Below are positions 21,949-32,989 of a DNA stretch of 64,000 nucleotides, one piece after another. The stretch lies in the NCBI GenBank assembly GCA_019722365.1, contig JADFUC010002291.1, positions 62,001 to 126,000 on the forward strand, given 5' to 3'. Position 1 is the stretch's first letter, and each line of letters begins with the position of its first letter. The notes under the pieces are model-generated. The model was given only the letters and a program-made list of their open reading frames with translations, searched no databases and was not told the DNA's origin. The translations under genes were made by a program, and so were the position numbers. Source of the DNA: Lithospermum erythrorhizon (taxonomy: Eukaryota; Streptophyta; Magnoliopsida; Boraginales; Boraginaceae).

Positions 21949-24639
21949 AGTCATCTTTACTTGGTCGTATGAGCATAAATACTATGATATTTATGTTGAA
22001 CAATAACATTATGGAAATTTGTATCGTTTGTAATTTTCATGTAAAGATTAATAATCAACTAACTTGAATTAATCTTAAAAGCATAAAAATCATCTATGTT
22101 CAAAACATAAGCAAAAGCAGCATTACTGATCAAAGAAGGAAGCTAACTAGACAATATGTTCAAAATATTAGTCTAAGCTAAATGATAAAATTAGGTCTTC
22201 CTGGTCGGATGCTTAATGCGTTCCTATATCTAGGATCCAACTTGTCTACAGCGATCTTATTGATACGATGCGTCCAGCGCATTTTAAAAATGTCGGGTAC
22301 TACGATTCGGTATCAACAATCATTGATGTATCGAGAGAAAGTGAGGAAATATCATAAGTCATAACATGGCGGTGTGCCTCGAGCTGATCTGTGATCGAAT
22401 CGCGTCTCTTTGCCGGATAGAAAGGTTATCTCGATGACCAAATTGGTTCGACCGACATACTTGTTATTAAATGCTCCCTTAACTTCCACTTTGTTCATTT
22501 CCTTGCGGTTTGTAACCAAATCCGCATCGTGGGCCTTCAGGAACTTCTAAATCCAGAAGATCGTCACAGCTAATGAAGCCAAAGTTTTATTCGTTTCTTA
22601 TCCATTGTACCCAATAATGAAAATTGGATACTTGTAGGGTTAAGTATTTTCATTGATGGTATTTAAGCTTAATTCGGAGAGAGATTAAGATTCCGATGCG
22701 AATAAGTCAATCAATCTCGATTATCTCCGAAACATGATTCTCTCGACGCCCGTATTTGTCGGGGTGTAATGCGACATTTTTGCTCACAATTCTTTTTCAA
22801 AATTTCATGAAAGAGTCTCAAATGAGGATAAGTTAGATTAGATGCGACATCGCCCAATTATGACAGCGAGATGATACTCCATAGTGTATAATATAAGGCA
22901 CTTGACTTCTACGGTAGCGATGCGTAACTTCATCATGCTCGAGATTCTCTCGACAAGATTTGAATCCTTTGGAATTATCTAGGCTGCATCCGTGTTACAT
23001 ATTCAATGTGATCGTACCACGATCACCATTCTCAAACGTTTTGACAATTCAATGATCTACGGTCATTTGCTTATATCGTTTTTGGAGTCGGTCGAGAAAT
23101 TAAGCGATATTGGAAAAGCTCGTAACTAACTACAACAAAAATACATAAAATAGAACAGCACAATTATATGTCATAAATAATATTCTATAATCAAATAATG
23201 GAATAATCATTACTAGTTTTTACAATCTCACTAAACATACAAAGTATACCAAGAAGTCACATAGCAATAAGTTGGGCCGACGACAACATCAGCGCTGATT
23301 TAAACTATCAAACAAGTGTACATTCACATAATTACTGCTCGCCTTTCTTGGCATTACTAAAAAGTTCAACTTAGACTATATTAATGTCTACATGTGACGG
23401 ACCCGTGCATTGGCTCCACCATAAAGCGAGACCAAATATCTTTGAGCGTAAATTGAGAATGAATAGTGTAAGTTGGAGTTCGAACAAAATAACCCAAAGC
23501 ATTCCATCGAGATAACATCCCCGGTGCTGACCGATACGCCATACTAACGAATTGATGCACACAAGTGACCCTATCCGACTTTACATTTTGTATGACATTA
23601 ACTTCTTATTTGTTAGGTGGGATTTGTTATATTTTATTAACTCTTACGATCATGTCAAGCATATCAATCAAACAAAGCTAAAAGTACTTTTCGTAAATCA
23701 TAAGAAAAATATAACACATTGTTAGAAATCATGATATAATTATTAGTAGAAAATATTTCATAAACTGAAGTAGTTCAAAACTACATTTAGTTTCATAAAC
23801 AACTTTCTTATTGGCATATCCACTTAGGTGGATCAATATCTTATAATTAATTATAACTAATTATGATTAATTATTCAAGTGTTTATGTATTTCTATAAAT
23901 ACAATAACAATACACCTTAAGAATAATAATTATAGGCATATTATCTATATCACAAAATCCATGACATTCATCAAATATAACATATTATATCATGCATGAT
24001 AAATAATTAATATTACATTTAACATACATAGCATGGATGAAGCGTGATGAACTAGCGTTGCGTAATAGAGAATATTCATCAAAATGAAATACTTTATTTA
24101 ATTCATCAAATTAAATTAACTATTTAATTTGTCTAAGTGTAAAGTCACTAGTAATCTAATTCTAGTGTTTTTTTAATATTTCATGTTAATAAGGTGTTGT
24201 TAATATCTAATATTAACAAGCGTCAAATTAATATCTTATATTAAAATTTATCATTAATATCTAAATAATAATGCGTTAAATTAATAATAATATTAAATAA
24301 CGGTATTTTCCAAAAATAATATTTCATATAATGATTAATTCTAAGTGTGTTATAATTTGAAACTACAGTATCTAATAATCATAGATAAAATTTGATTCAA
24401 TCAATTTTTTGAAATCTAATAATAAACCTAATAAAGAGTAAATTTAATTAATCAATATTACATTGCTTTAGTGACTAGCAAAACAACTATTTAATCTAAT
24501 CTTAATGAACTAATTTTAATGTGGTTAAAATAAATTTATCATAATAATTTTTATCAAATTAAATTAATCAAATTCAATTGATCTCAATAAATCGATTAGC
24601 GAAATTAAGTGATGAATTTGGATGGGAATCAAAACAAAA

Positions 24640-25070
24640 TGACCCGTTAAGCAGTAATAAAGCGGGCCATCAGGCAGGAGGCCTTGGCCCATTTCGTGTG
24701 GCGCCAAATCAAGCGTTGGACGGGGCCCCAGCATTGGCGTACATTCAAAAGGATTCAAGCGTCTTAACCGCCCGATCGAGCTTCTATCGGCCCGGCGTGG
24801 CAGTGGCTATGGCGCCCGTGTGGCGCGCCGCGTCGTAGTAAACGTGATAGTTGGTCGTGGTGCCACGTGGTGGAGTCGGTCGAATCGGAACCGGATCGAG
24901 TGTCGGGAATTAAGTATAGAGATTGAGCAAGGGTTGGGACTGAGTCTGAGTTGGAGTCGGCGAGTTGACTCGTTTGACCCGGTCGGAAGTGATTGACTTC
25001 AGTCGAGATGCGTCGTCTCGTCGACTATGTCCTTTGGTGACGTGGCGTCGCGACCTTTAATTTTTATGAC
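24640..25070 (-). other. GC-rich leader-like block before LTR copy 3
   Basis: A ~430-bp GC-rich island in strongly AT-rich DNA, between the silent interior and LTR copy 3. If the element is minus-oriented, it lies just downstream of the 5' LTR, where plant retrotransposons carry their leader or the start of gag. A minus-strand frame (24564-24758) is open but unrecognised. Confidence 0.35.
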
Positions 25071-25384
25071 TTACATGCGATTGACCTGAGAGTCGATGAT
25101 TTTTTACTCATTTCAATTAATAAACTCATATAAAAATTAATTCAAAAAATTCCAAAAAAATTCTCAAAAATCAGAAATATTATTTGAAAATTTTCAACAT
25201 TAATAAATTTTGAAAATAATTAACAATTAATTATATTTAATTTATCTAATCATATAATTCATCAATTAAGAATTAAAACACCATTAATTACAAATTAAAC
25301 ATGCAAATCAGTCCCGTAATTCAACAAAACATATTTTACAGATTATTTACATAATTGCAATCACGTAACGATACTCGAAGGCCT

Positions 25385-26192
25385 TGTTGGATTCTTTATG
25401 ATATCTAAAAGTTCTAAACTAATCGGATCTACGAATCGAGCTCTTATGGATATACAAAACAATAAATAACGAATTACTAGAAATGCTTTCTTGAGTATTT
25501 TAATGGCAATGGGATTGAATGAGCTTAAATACCCAACAATGTATCTCCAAGAGAAAATGATCCCAGAGGCTGCTTAGGCGTTTTCTTAGAAACTGATTTA
25601 AAGTGAAGCGAAACAAGATTGGAAGAGAAAACTATTTCTCTTCCTTCGGATGGTGCTTCCAAAAGCTCTTGGAAGAGAGAGGAGGAGGAAAATTGATTTT
25701 CTAGTATATTATGTAAGCTTAAAGTGTATTATTAGATTTAAACTACTTGATATAATAATTTTTAAGGAGGAGAGTTTCAAGAATAAATCTCTCAAATAAA
25801 ACTACATCCTCGTCCATCTTTAACCAACCAAAACCGCCCAGCCACTTATCCCATGGTCGATTTTTTTGTAGAATTAATATAATAGGTGTTTAAGCTACTA
25901 AAATTCGGAGGATGTTATGATCTGATATTATTAGTTAGGTTTCAACATGTAGTACTTAGGATCAAATGAGAGCAATATATAAACAATGATGTCGACTATT
26001 GCTTTAAAATATGAGTGCAGCGGATACAATGGCAATCAGTAACCGTAATGTCGTCTGGGGTGAATCTTAAATATTAATTGTTCGGCCAATTAATATATAT
26101 TGAGCTATATATTTTGAATGATTAAATCGATTATGCAATCAAAGGTATTCAGCAGGCGTTTATGAGATCTATTATCTCATAATTGTTCAACA
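25385..26192 (-). repeat. LTR copy 3 (808 bp)
   Basis: TGTTG...CAACA termini. Colinear with 18515-19330 at what looks like 65-75% identity by eye. On the minus-strand reading this is the 5' LTR. No convincing primer-binding site is visible beside it. Confidence 0.7.
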
Positions 26193-26489
26193 CATGTAAG
26201 GCAGGCGATGCGTCGGTCCCAGCCAAGGAGGCCTCGTCGAAATCATTAGATCGTTAATGTTTGTAGATTTTTCTTATTGGGACATAATATGTAGAGGGGT
26301 GGCCGTTCCCCAAATGCAGTGTGGTTCTGGATTTGTCCAAATAGGACTTGTGTTTGGATTCTAAAGCGGCAAGAGTGGGCAAGTCCCCTCTTGAGGGACT
26401 CTCTCACTCACGATGTCTTGGCCACGCTCTTGTAGGCATTCGCCCGAAATTTACATCGGCGGGATTATACGTCACACCATGGACTTGAG
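26193..26489 (-). other. Leader region of a second LTR element
   Basis: Sits directly left of the primer-binding site at 26490-26501, so on the minus strand it is the untranslated leader of that element. It is cut off at 26192 by the unrelated LTR copy 3, which suggests nested insertion. Confidence 0.45.
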
Positions 26490-26501
26490 GCTCTCATACC
26501 A
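26490..26501 (-). promoter_or_regulatory. tRNA-iMet primer-binding site
   Basis: The minus strand reads TGGTATGAGAGC, which matches 11 of 12 bases of the plant initiator-Met tRNA primer-binding sequence (TGGTATCAGAGC). It directly abuts the TG...CA-bounded LTR at 26502-26970. This is the expected position for reverse-transcription priming in Copia-type elements. Confidence 0.82.
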
Positions 26502-26970
26502 TGTTAAGTATTTATGGGGTTCGCAAAAACCTAATAGATATTTTAACAGGAATACGAGCTGGGATTCTATCAGAGATCGATCAAATGTTACTCCGTTGTG
26601 CGGCGGAGCACCACCACAAAGTAGCCATCCGTCGGACATTGATTTTTTTCCCGTCAATTTTCTCTTGAATATTGATAATTTTTTTTCTTCAAATATATAT
26701 TAATATTTTTCTTTGCCGTTCCGAAAATATGTGGTTTCTTTGGTTTTGCATTAGTTTGCTGGACTTGTGCAACATTCACGAAACTTAGTCCCTGATGTCT
26801 TTTTATTCACCCCATGACATAGCATATCAATGGAAATAACGAGCAGTCATGCGTTGTGGTCTGATTTTCATTATCAATCATGCTTCCTGGTTTCTTATTT
26901 ATCTCATATTTGACCCAATTAAATTTTTCATGAAACTATATTATTTTGATTTGATATTGGAGCCCTAACA
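26502..26970 (-). repeat. 5' LTR (469 bp) of a minus-strand retrotransposon
   Basis: Bounded by TGTTA (26502) and TAACA (26970), a 5-bp inverted terminal pair, with the primer-binding site touching its inner end. On the minus strand it starts TGTTAGGGCTCCAATATC, a typical plant Copia LTR opening. No partner LTR was found in the window, so the element is truncated or interrupted at 26192. Confidence 0.75.
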
Positions 26971-27029
26971 GTCTACGCAACTTCTCTTATCAATTTTATT
27001 GTTATTATTATTATTCGGGATCAACGAGA

Positions 27030-27518
27030 TGTTGGGAGTCGTTATGCAGCGAGTCTAATAGCGATTCTTGGAATCCCAGCGATATCTTTGAGGCAGGTAT
27101 TATCTATGATATATTTGAATCACGATGAAATAGGCTCATATTTATTATGCAGCGTCTTTATCGCGTTGTGCAGCGGTAGCAGCGCTTATCTACTATCGTG
27201 AGATGCTAGAGATTTTTATTATGCGCAAGTTGTAGCGGTTTGGCAATCGGTGGCGGCGATGATTATCTTATTTTCAAGTTGGGCATTTCGTTGTGGATGC
27301 TCGGCTTGAAAGGAGTATTGAGATAGATCGAATATTGTAGAAAGATCGAGGAAGCTATTATTCCTACTAGGTTTAGGTTTTATTATTATTGGGCGTGATT
27401 GTTGGTCCAGTTATATTAGGTTTAGTGTTAATATTTGCCTATAAATATAGGCACCTTTATTGTAATCAACATCACAATTATGTATCAATAAAATCTATAT
27501 TTATATTTTAACATTACA
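27030..27518 (+). repeat. Solo-LTR-like block
   Basis: Starts TGTTGGGAG and ends ACATTACA. On the plus strand near the end it has a TATA-like CCTATAAATATAGGC (about 27438-27452) and an AATAAA at 27487, the arrangement of an LTR promoter and polyadenylation region. No clean 5-bp target duplication is seen, and it differs from the neighbouring LTRs. Confidence 0.45.
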
Positions 27519-27524
27519 TTTAAC

Positions 27525-28660
27525 ATACTTTTCTATTTACCTTATTTTATTATGGATTACATTTATTAATCATCATAAAATAAATTGAAAATAAAAAGAA
27601 CTCGAAAACAATAAATTAAAAAATCATAAATTTTATTTTGGCTCACCTTCGAACTCTATATGTGGCTTCTTTCTTGGGGGAGGTCTGACATGACATAGGT
27701 TGGTAAGAAGACGAAGATTGGTTAAGATTGAAGATGATTAGTTGGCTTATGTCATGATTGTCATCTATTCTACTCTTAAAAAGCTTAAACTGGCCTTGAG
27801 ATGAGCTGATCATTAGTTTTGGGCTGCTATTGGACCTGGATTGGGCTGCTAATTTTGCACTAACACATGGCTCACCGAATGGAGCTGAACGTTCGAACCG
27901 AACCCTGACTAATCAAGTTGGAGCTTGGATCGAAACACTTCGAATCAAACCTCGAGCCGAACTTCTCGAACCAAATAGGCCTATTCATAATAATATATTT
28001 TATGACTTTTCTTAATATAATTAAAATGTCATTAAAGATGAAAGTTTTCACATCGAAAAGTAATAGCTAGATCAAATTTGAGGGAGTATATGATCATAAA
28101 AACATGATTGACCACTTTTCAAGAAAAATGATACGTACTAATTATAAAAAAGAAAAAAGAAAAAGGATAGTACAAATTAATAAAAATACTCGTACTTTAC
28201 AGGAAAAAATAAAACAAAATCGTATAGGTTGTATTGTCCGACCATCAGCACAATCAACAACTACTCAGTAAGACTACTCCAATAGGTAGTTTTTGAGTTC
28301 AAATACTATTAAATACAATCATGAATTGCTTTATTGTAGCTGATAAAAAAATTGGAGAATATATTTTTGAAAACTTTTAATTTTTCCTAAGAAAAGCGAG
28401 ATTTAATGGTACCATGAGTCATTCACTTTCTATCACTTCACTTTTTATTTAAAAAAATTTGTTATTCATTTTAAAATGATAGTTTGAGGTTGAAAATATT
28501 TTTTTTTGGGGTGTAAATTTTTTTTTACCAAAATTCCTAACTTTCAATATCTATAAATGTATTAATTCAATATTGATCTCATTTCAATATCAAAATTTCT
28601 TTATCTTTTCTTCCATATTATAATTTTTTTTCTCTTTTAAACACTTTTTCTTAAGTTTTA
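27525..28660. other. Intergenic DNA, possible element promoter at end
   Basis: 27870-27990 carries GAACC/CGAAC-rich text of the kind found in plant repeat ends. 28490-28660 is a pyrimidine-rich, A/T-rich leader with a TATAAAT at 28552, just upstream of the Harbinger-like reading frame. It may be that element's promoter and 5' leader. Confidence 0.4.
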
Positions 28661-28669
28661 GCCTAATTA

Positions 28670-29262
28670 ATGGATCCTAATCAAAATTTTAATTTCCCAC
28701 CTAATTTTATGTTTCATAATCAACCTCAAAATCCTAATATGCAACGTCCACAAAATTATCAAAATACCAGAATGCCAAATAATGCTCAAATGTCATATAT
28801 GATGCTACAAAATTTTGTATGTCAGTACTCCTTATATACTAAGGTGAAAAGCGAAATTGCTTGAAAACAACAAGAATCATAGAAAAGATGTAGAACGTGC
28901 ATCCGGGTTCTTCAAGTTGATTTTGCCATCATTCGCCAACCAAATAGAATGGGATTTGAAGACTTATCAAAATAATGCTATGGGTTGGGTAATTATTTTG
29001 CACACATATGATAAAGCGAAGTGACTTAACGACATATTATCGAAACTGGGGGAACGTAGATTTCGAACCTTCAAACTCTGCTAGCTCTAATTCATCGTTC
29101 GATTATACCACACAAGTGTTACCTCAATTTGAAGTACACATTCAAGGTAGGTCCGACTCTGACATCCATAGTAGATCTGAACTCGATGTAACCAACATAT
29201 TCAATCATGTGGATCTCGTGGAGCACATTTGGCAAAAGTTTGGCACAACCCAAAATTAGATT
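28670..29262 (+). pseudogene. PIF/Harbinger transposase, internally deleted
   Basis: The first 64 codons (28670-28864) form an Asn/Pro/Gln-rich leader starting MDPNQNFNFPPNF, typical of plant PIF/Harbinger-associated proteins. The reading then jumps, with frameshifts, to the C-terminal part of the DDE nuclease. KDVERASG is at about 28877. FAIIRQPNRMGFEDLSK (28921-28971) matches the family motif around RFAIIR. Next come YYRNWGNVDFEPSNS (29038-29082) and the terminal DLVEHIWQKFG (29209-29241). The catalytic core between the leader and KDVERA is missing, so it cannot work. Terminal inverted repeats were not found. Confidence 0.72.
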
Positions 29263-30430
29263 TCAAATTGTCGTTACTTTTATGAATGTTTTAATGTATT
29301 TCGTTTAGTGTATTTCGTGTGTTTTAATAATTCATGTATGCTTCCTTTACCTTTTTTAATAAAATCATGTGTCAGTTTCCATTTTATTATTACATAACGT
29401 GTTTAAATACCAGAAATTCCTTTTACCTTTTTTATTAAAACATGTTCTATTTTTATTACATCAATATATAAACTAATTATTTAAACTATCACTACATAAT
29501 TGACTTTCTGCCACAAGTGAAAAAGTATGGTTAATTGTATTTTAACCGTGACAAATTACATTAGTCACCACTTTGTCACGCCTATGGGGGATAAACAAAT
29601 CAACATATACCATCGTAACGCCAATGGCAAAAGAGTTTTTGCCACGAAAACATGATTTTAAAAACACTTAATTCTTGTCATATAAATATTTTATTCACCA
29701 CTCTGATACCAAAATATGAGATAATGCAGATATTATCACGCTTATTTCACCGTGATTAGTAAAATGTATTTGTTACGCTTGATTAAAAGTGTGGAAAAAA
29801 TATATTTGATCACACTACTTTTAATCTCCGGTATTATTTTTCATTTGTTACATTAAAATACCGTGGAAAATAGTACGATTGCCACAATTTTTATTTGTGT
29901 GGCGATTTAGTTTTCTCCACATTTTCATTAAAGGTGAAATTTATTATTTGTTACACATAAATTATGATGAAAAATAAATATTGATGTCACATAAATTTGA
30001 TGTAAGAAACTGAAGAGCCTGAGTAGTGTTGATATTATAACGAAGATAATATGCATAAACGTAACAACAATACATTTATAAAATAATCACCGTGATAGTA
30101 TTCAAAGCAAATAAAATATAAACGATAAGAGCACTAAACAATAATAATGAATTAAAGTCAGTTCAAAAGTCATTATAAAAGAAAATAAACCATTTAGCAA
30201 AGCACTACTGAGCTTAAGTCAGAATAAATAAACTAGTCCTGCAATAACACGAGGAAAAAATAATTAATAAATATATTAACTTATTTTTCTAATAGATTAA
30301 GTTGTCTGCTCATCATGGAAGAAAAATAAATAGATTACAAATAGAAAAACTAATTAAGAATTAGAAGAAAAAAAAAAAGTCTATTATACCCGAGTTTCTT
30401 CAAGGCATACCGAAGTTATCATGATTCAAC

Positions 30431-31740
30431 ACGAGGTAATGCTCTGCAACAATGCCTCGAAATCTTCTGCCATTTCAGCTCGAACTCTGGCACGATAGTT
30501 TTCATCAAATTCTTTACGAACTACCTCGGATATCTTTTCAAGAAGAGAAGTTGGAATTTCAGACAACTCCAATGATCGGTGTAGCCCACCGATCGGAGTC
30601 GAGACGGAGAACCCTTAGAGCACAACCGTACACGCCCATGTTTTCGTGTCCCATGCCTTTTTGCCATCTCTTCGTGCCTGTGAAGGCTGTAATAACTCTT
30701 TGTCCATTTCTTTCCCGAATTAAACAATATCATTCTTGTAAATCATAACTATATGATAAAATTGAAACAATTCATATCAAAATAAAATGTGCTAATCAAT
30801 TAAGCATAACAAAGATCATTGTTTGATTTTAGGTTTGTTAGGGGTGTTTTCATGAGATCTTCGAATACATCCATTTGTGATGTACTTCTCCACCAAGCTA
30901 TCCTAGCTTACACTAAATATTTTAGTTTTGAACATAACTAAAACTAATATAAAAATAAACACATTATTACCTCATTAATGATTACATCAAAAGAGGTACG
31001 ACCAGTTCTATGAGGAAATAGATTCAACTTCTGGTTCAAGTATATTCTTTCTTTAAATTTCTATATCACAATACATTGTATACCTAGTTAAGCCTTATAC
31101 GATCACTATAATTTAAGAATATAATATAAGTGGCTTTATACCGCTTAAGGTTAAGAATACATCGCCAGGTAATTAATACCTCTATATCATCACGAAGCCA
31201 ATATTCAACAAGTTCTTTCCACCAAGATCCATGATCGAGGGACACAATCTAAGCAAATCGGATTGTCTCTGCTTTTGTCTGGCACATCTTCTTCACCTTA
31301 CATTTCCATGCCTTCCAAGCATTACCAAAATCTTTCAAGACATAGTAGTTCGCTTCCATAGGAAGATTGGTATTTTCCTGAAATAGAATATGTAAAATTT
31401 AGTTTCAATATAGACACATACAAGGTAAGACAACCTATTACAACAGTAGTTTATTTTATTCATCTCTAAAAAATCATCAAATAGATATTTCCAACCTGAA
31501 TTTTTGTCCATAAAATGTCAAGTTTTGGCACGTTAGGCATGAGGATATTTTAGAGGAAATCGAGAAAGTATTTCGCCATTATCCCAACACATTTGTGTCA
31601 CTGCAAAGACTATCTTTTCCAAATACAACTTTGTTTGTGTGATTCCATTCAACTTCTGCTTCCCTGTATTCCATTGCTTATGAATTTTGGTTGCTCGTCC
31701 TGCCGAGTACTAGTAGTCTTTTTTAAGCATCCCTATTATT
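30431..31740 (-). pseudogene. Transposase_24-like (Ptta/En/Spm) protein relic
   Basis: Minus-strand translation gives, with stops, LKDFGNAWKAWKCKVKKM (about 31290-31350), then SLDHGSWWKELVEYWLRDD (about 31185-31245). Downstream is GTRKHGRVR (about 30635). These follow the Transposase_24 layout: a W..YK-type helix, a W..LV.YW block and the G(T)..H.GRVR block. Proteins of this family accompany CACTA elements and are thought to bind the element ends. There are several stops and frame changes. It lies in opposite orientation to the TNP2-like relic and appears to share the 31.7-33.0 kb intergenic space with it. Confidence 0.6.
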
Positions 31741-31744
31741 ATAG

Positions 31745-32985
31745 CTTAAAAACAAAACATTTATGAAATTAACATAATTTTGTAACTAGACTAGTCTAAA
31801 TGATCTAGCTAATCAGACTATCGTTGTTCGATCGTCCAAATGAGTACAGTTTAGCTAATTGTACAAATTTTCTAATAAAATCTAAGTTTACTATTCACAT
31901 TTAAAGTAGTCCCTCCATTTAAAATTGGACATCTTTTCCAATGTATTAGTTTCTACAAATTAAAGTATCAGATTCTAATGTGAGATTAATTCGATCAAAA
32001 GAAGAATAATAAATAATTAAATCGAACATAAAATATAATAATAATCCACATCCATTGAAATCTTTAACCTTACCTAAAATATAATAATAATAATTAAATC
32101 TCTTATTAGTGGTGTATTAAACTATTAATCATATTTTGTTGTGGAAATACTCAACACAACAAAAACAAGTGAAAGTGAAAGATTTCTGAAAGTTGTAGTT
32201 GAGCAATACTCTACACAACAAAAACAAAGTGAAAGCGAAAGATTTCTGAAAGCGTAATTTACAATGTCCACTTGAACGTATGAACATTAGAATGTTAATT
32301 TTATGAAAAAATTATCTTTAAATTTACCTATATCGCTCCCCATTTCCTCGCCTCCTGCACAAGCTGCCCTCACGCATAAGGTCGAGGGGTCATGGGCGGT
32401 TCTGCTTCATAATCATCTCTACCAAATCATGCTGAGCGACGAGGAACATCACGTAAGATAAAGCGATATTTCTAAATTTCCTTCTACCACCCATTTAAAG
32501 AAAAAAGTTTGAGTAAATATCGGGCAAAAAAAAGACGCAGGAATGATATACACTAATATTGTAATACGTTTCATCTGCAACTAGTTTGTGTTCCATGATT
32601 TATGGGACATGGTTGATAGTGGTGGGAAATAAAATATATTTGGAGGGAAATAAACTTTTGGTACATAAAAGGAGATAAAGATTAATTTGTTACTTAAAGT
32701 TAGGCAACAATTACGTGAACTGCTAGGGCACCTGTTGAATCGTAATGAAGTTAGTAATACTAATGTGTTTCAATCTATCTTTCAATCTAATATATTACCT
32801 TATATAATATACTCGATAACTAAAAAGACTCCTAATAAAGTATAAACTCCATTTGATTTCTTAATCGCATATGTATATATACTATTTAGGTGTTTAAACC
32901 AATACTTATATTTTATATGCAATATTTAAGAGTTATGTTAGTTAAATTCTAATAGAATTTAAGATTAATCTATATAATAGAGGTG
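31745..32985. other. Non-coding interior of the CACTA element
   Basis: AT-rich spacer between the two divergent transposase relics. It has a Stowaway-like one-sided end (TCCCTCCATTT near 31912) and the tandem duplication at 32146-32252. No coding signal. Confidence 0.45.
32146..32252. repeat. Tandem duplication, 59-bp period
   Basis: AATACTCAACACAACAAAAAC...GATTTCTGAAAG is repeated from 32205 with few changes. It lies between the two divergent transposase relics of the CACTA element. Confidence 0.75.
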
Positions 32986-32989
32986 TATA

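Larger units (their letters stand above)
17303..26192 (-). mobile_element. Decayed LTR retrotransposon cluster (~810-bp LTRs)
   Basis: Three mutually similar, strongly diverged direct repeats of about 810 bp (17303-18114, 18515-19330, 25385-26192) each start with TGTTGG. The third ends CAACA, giving the TG...CA structure of LTRs. The 18515 and 25385 copies are 6.9 kb apart, which fits one element of ~7.7 kb. The 17303 copy is a tandem or older extra LTR. Orientation is likely minus: in the 17303 copy a TATA-like TATATAAGAGGCC and an upstream TTTGTCCCACATC are on the minus strand. No gag or pol motif could be read between the LTRs on either strand, so the interior is either extremely decayed or non-coding. 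Assignment to Copia is only a guess from the LTR termini. Confidence 0.6.

Noticed and set aside
32146..32252. CRISPR-like spaced repeat
   Set aside because: Only two long units in tandem in a eukaryotic transposon; simple duplication.
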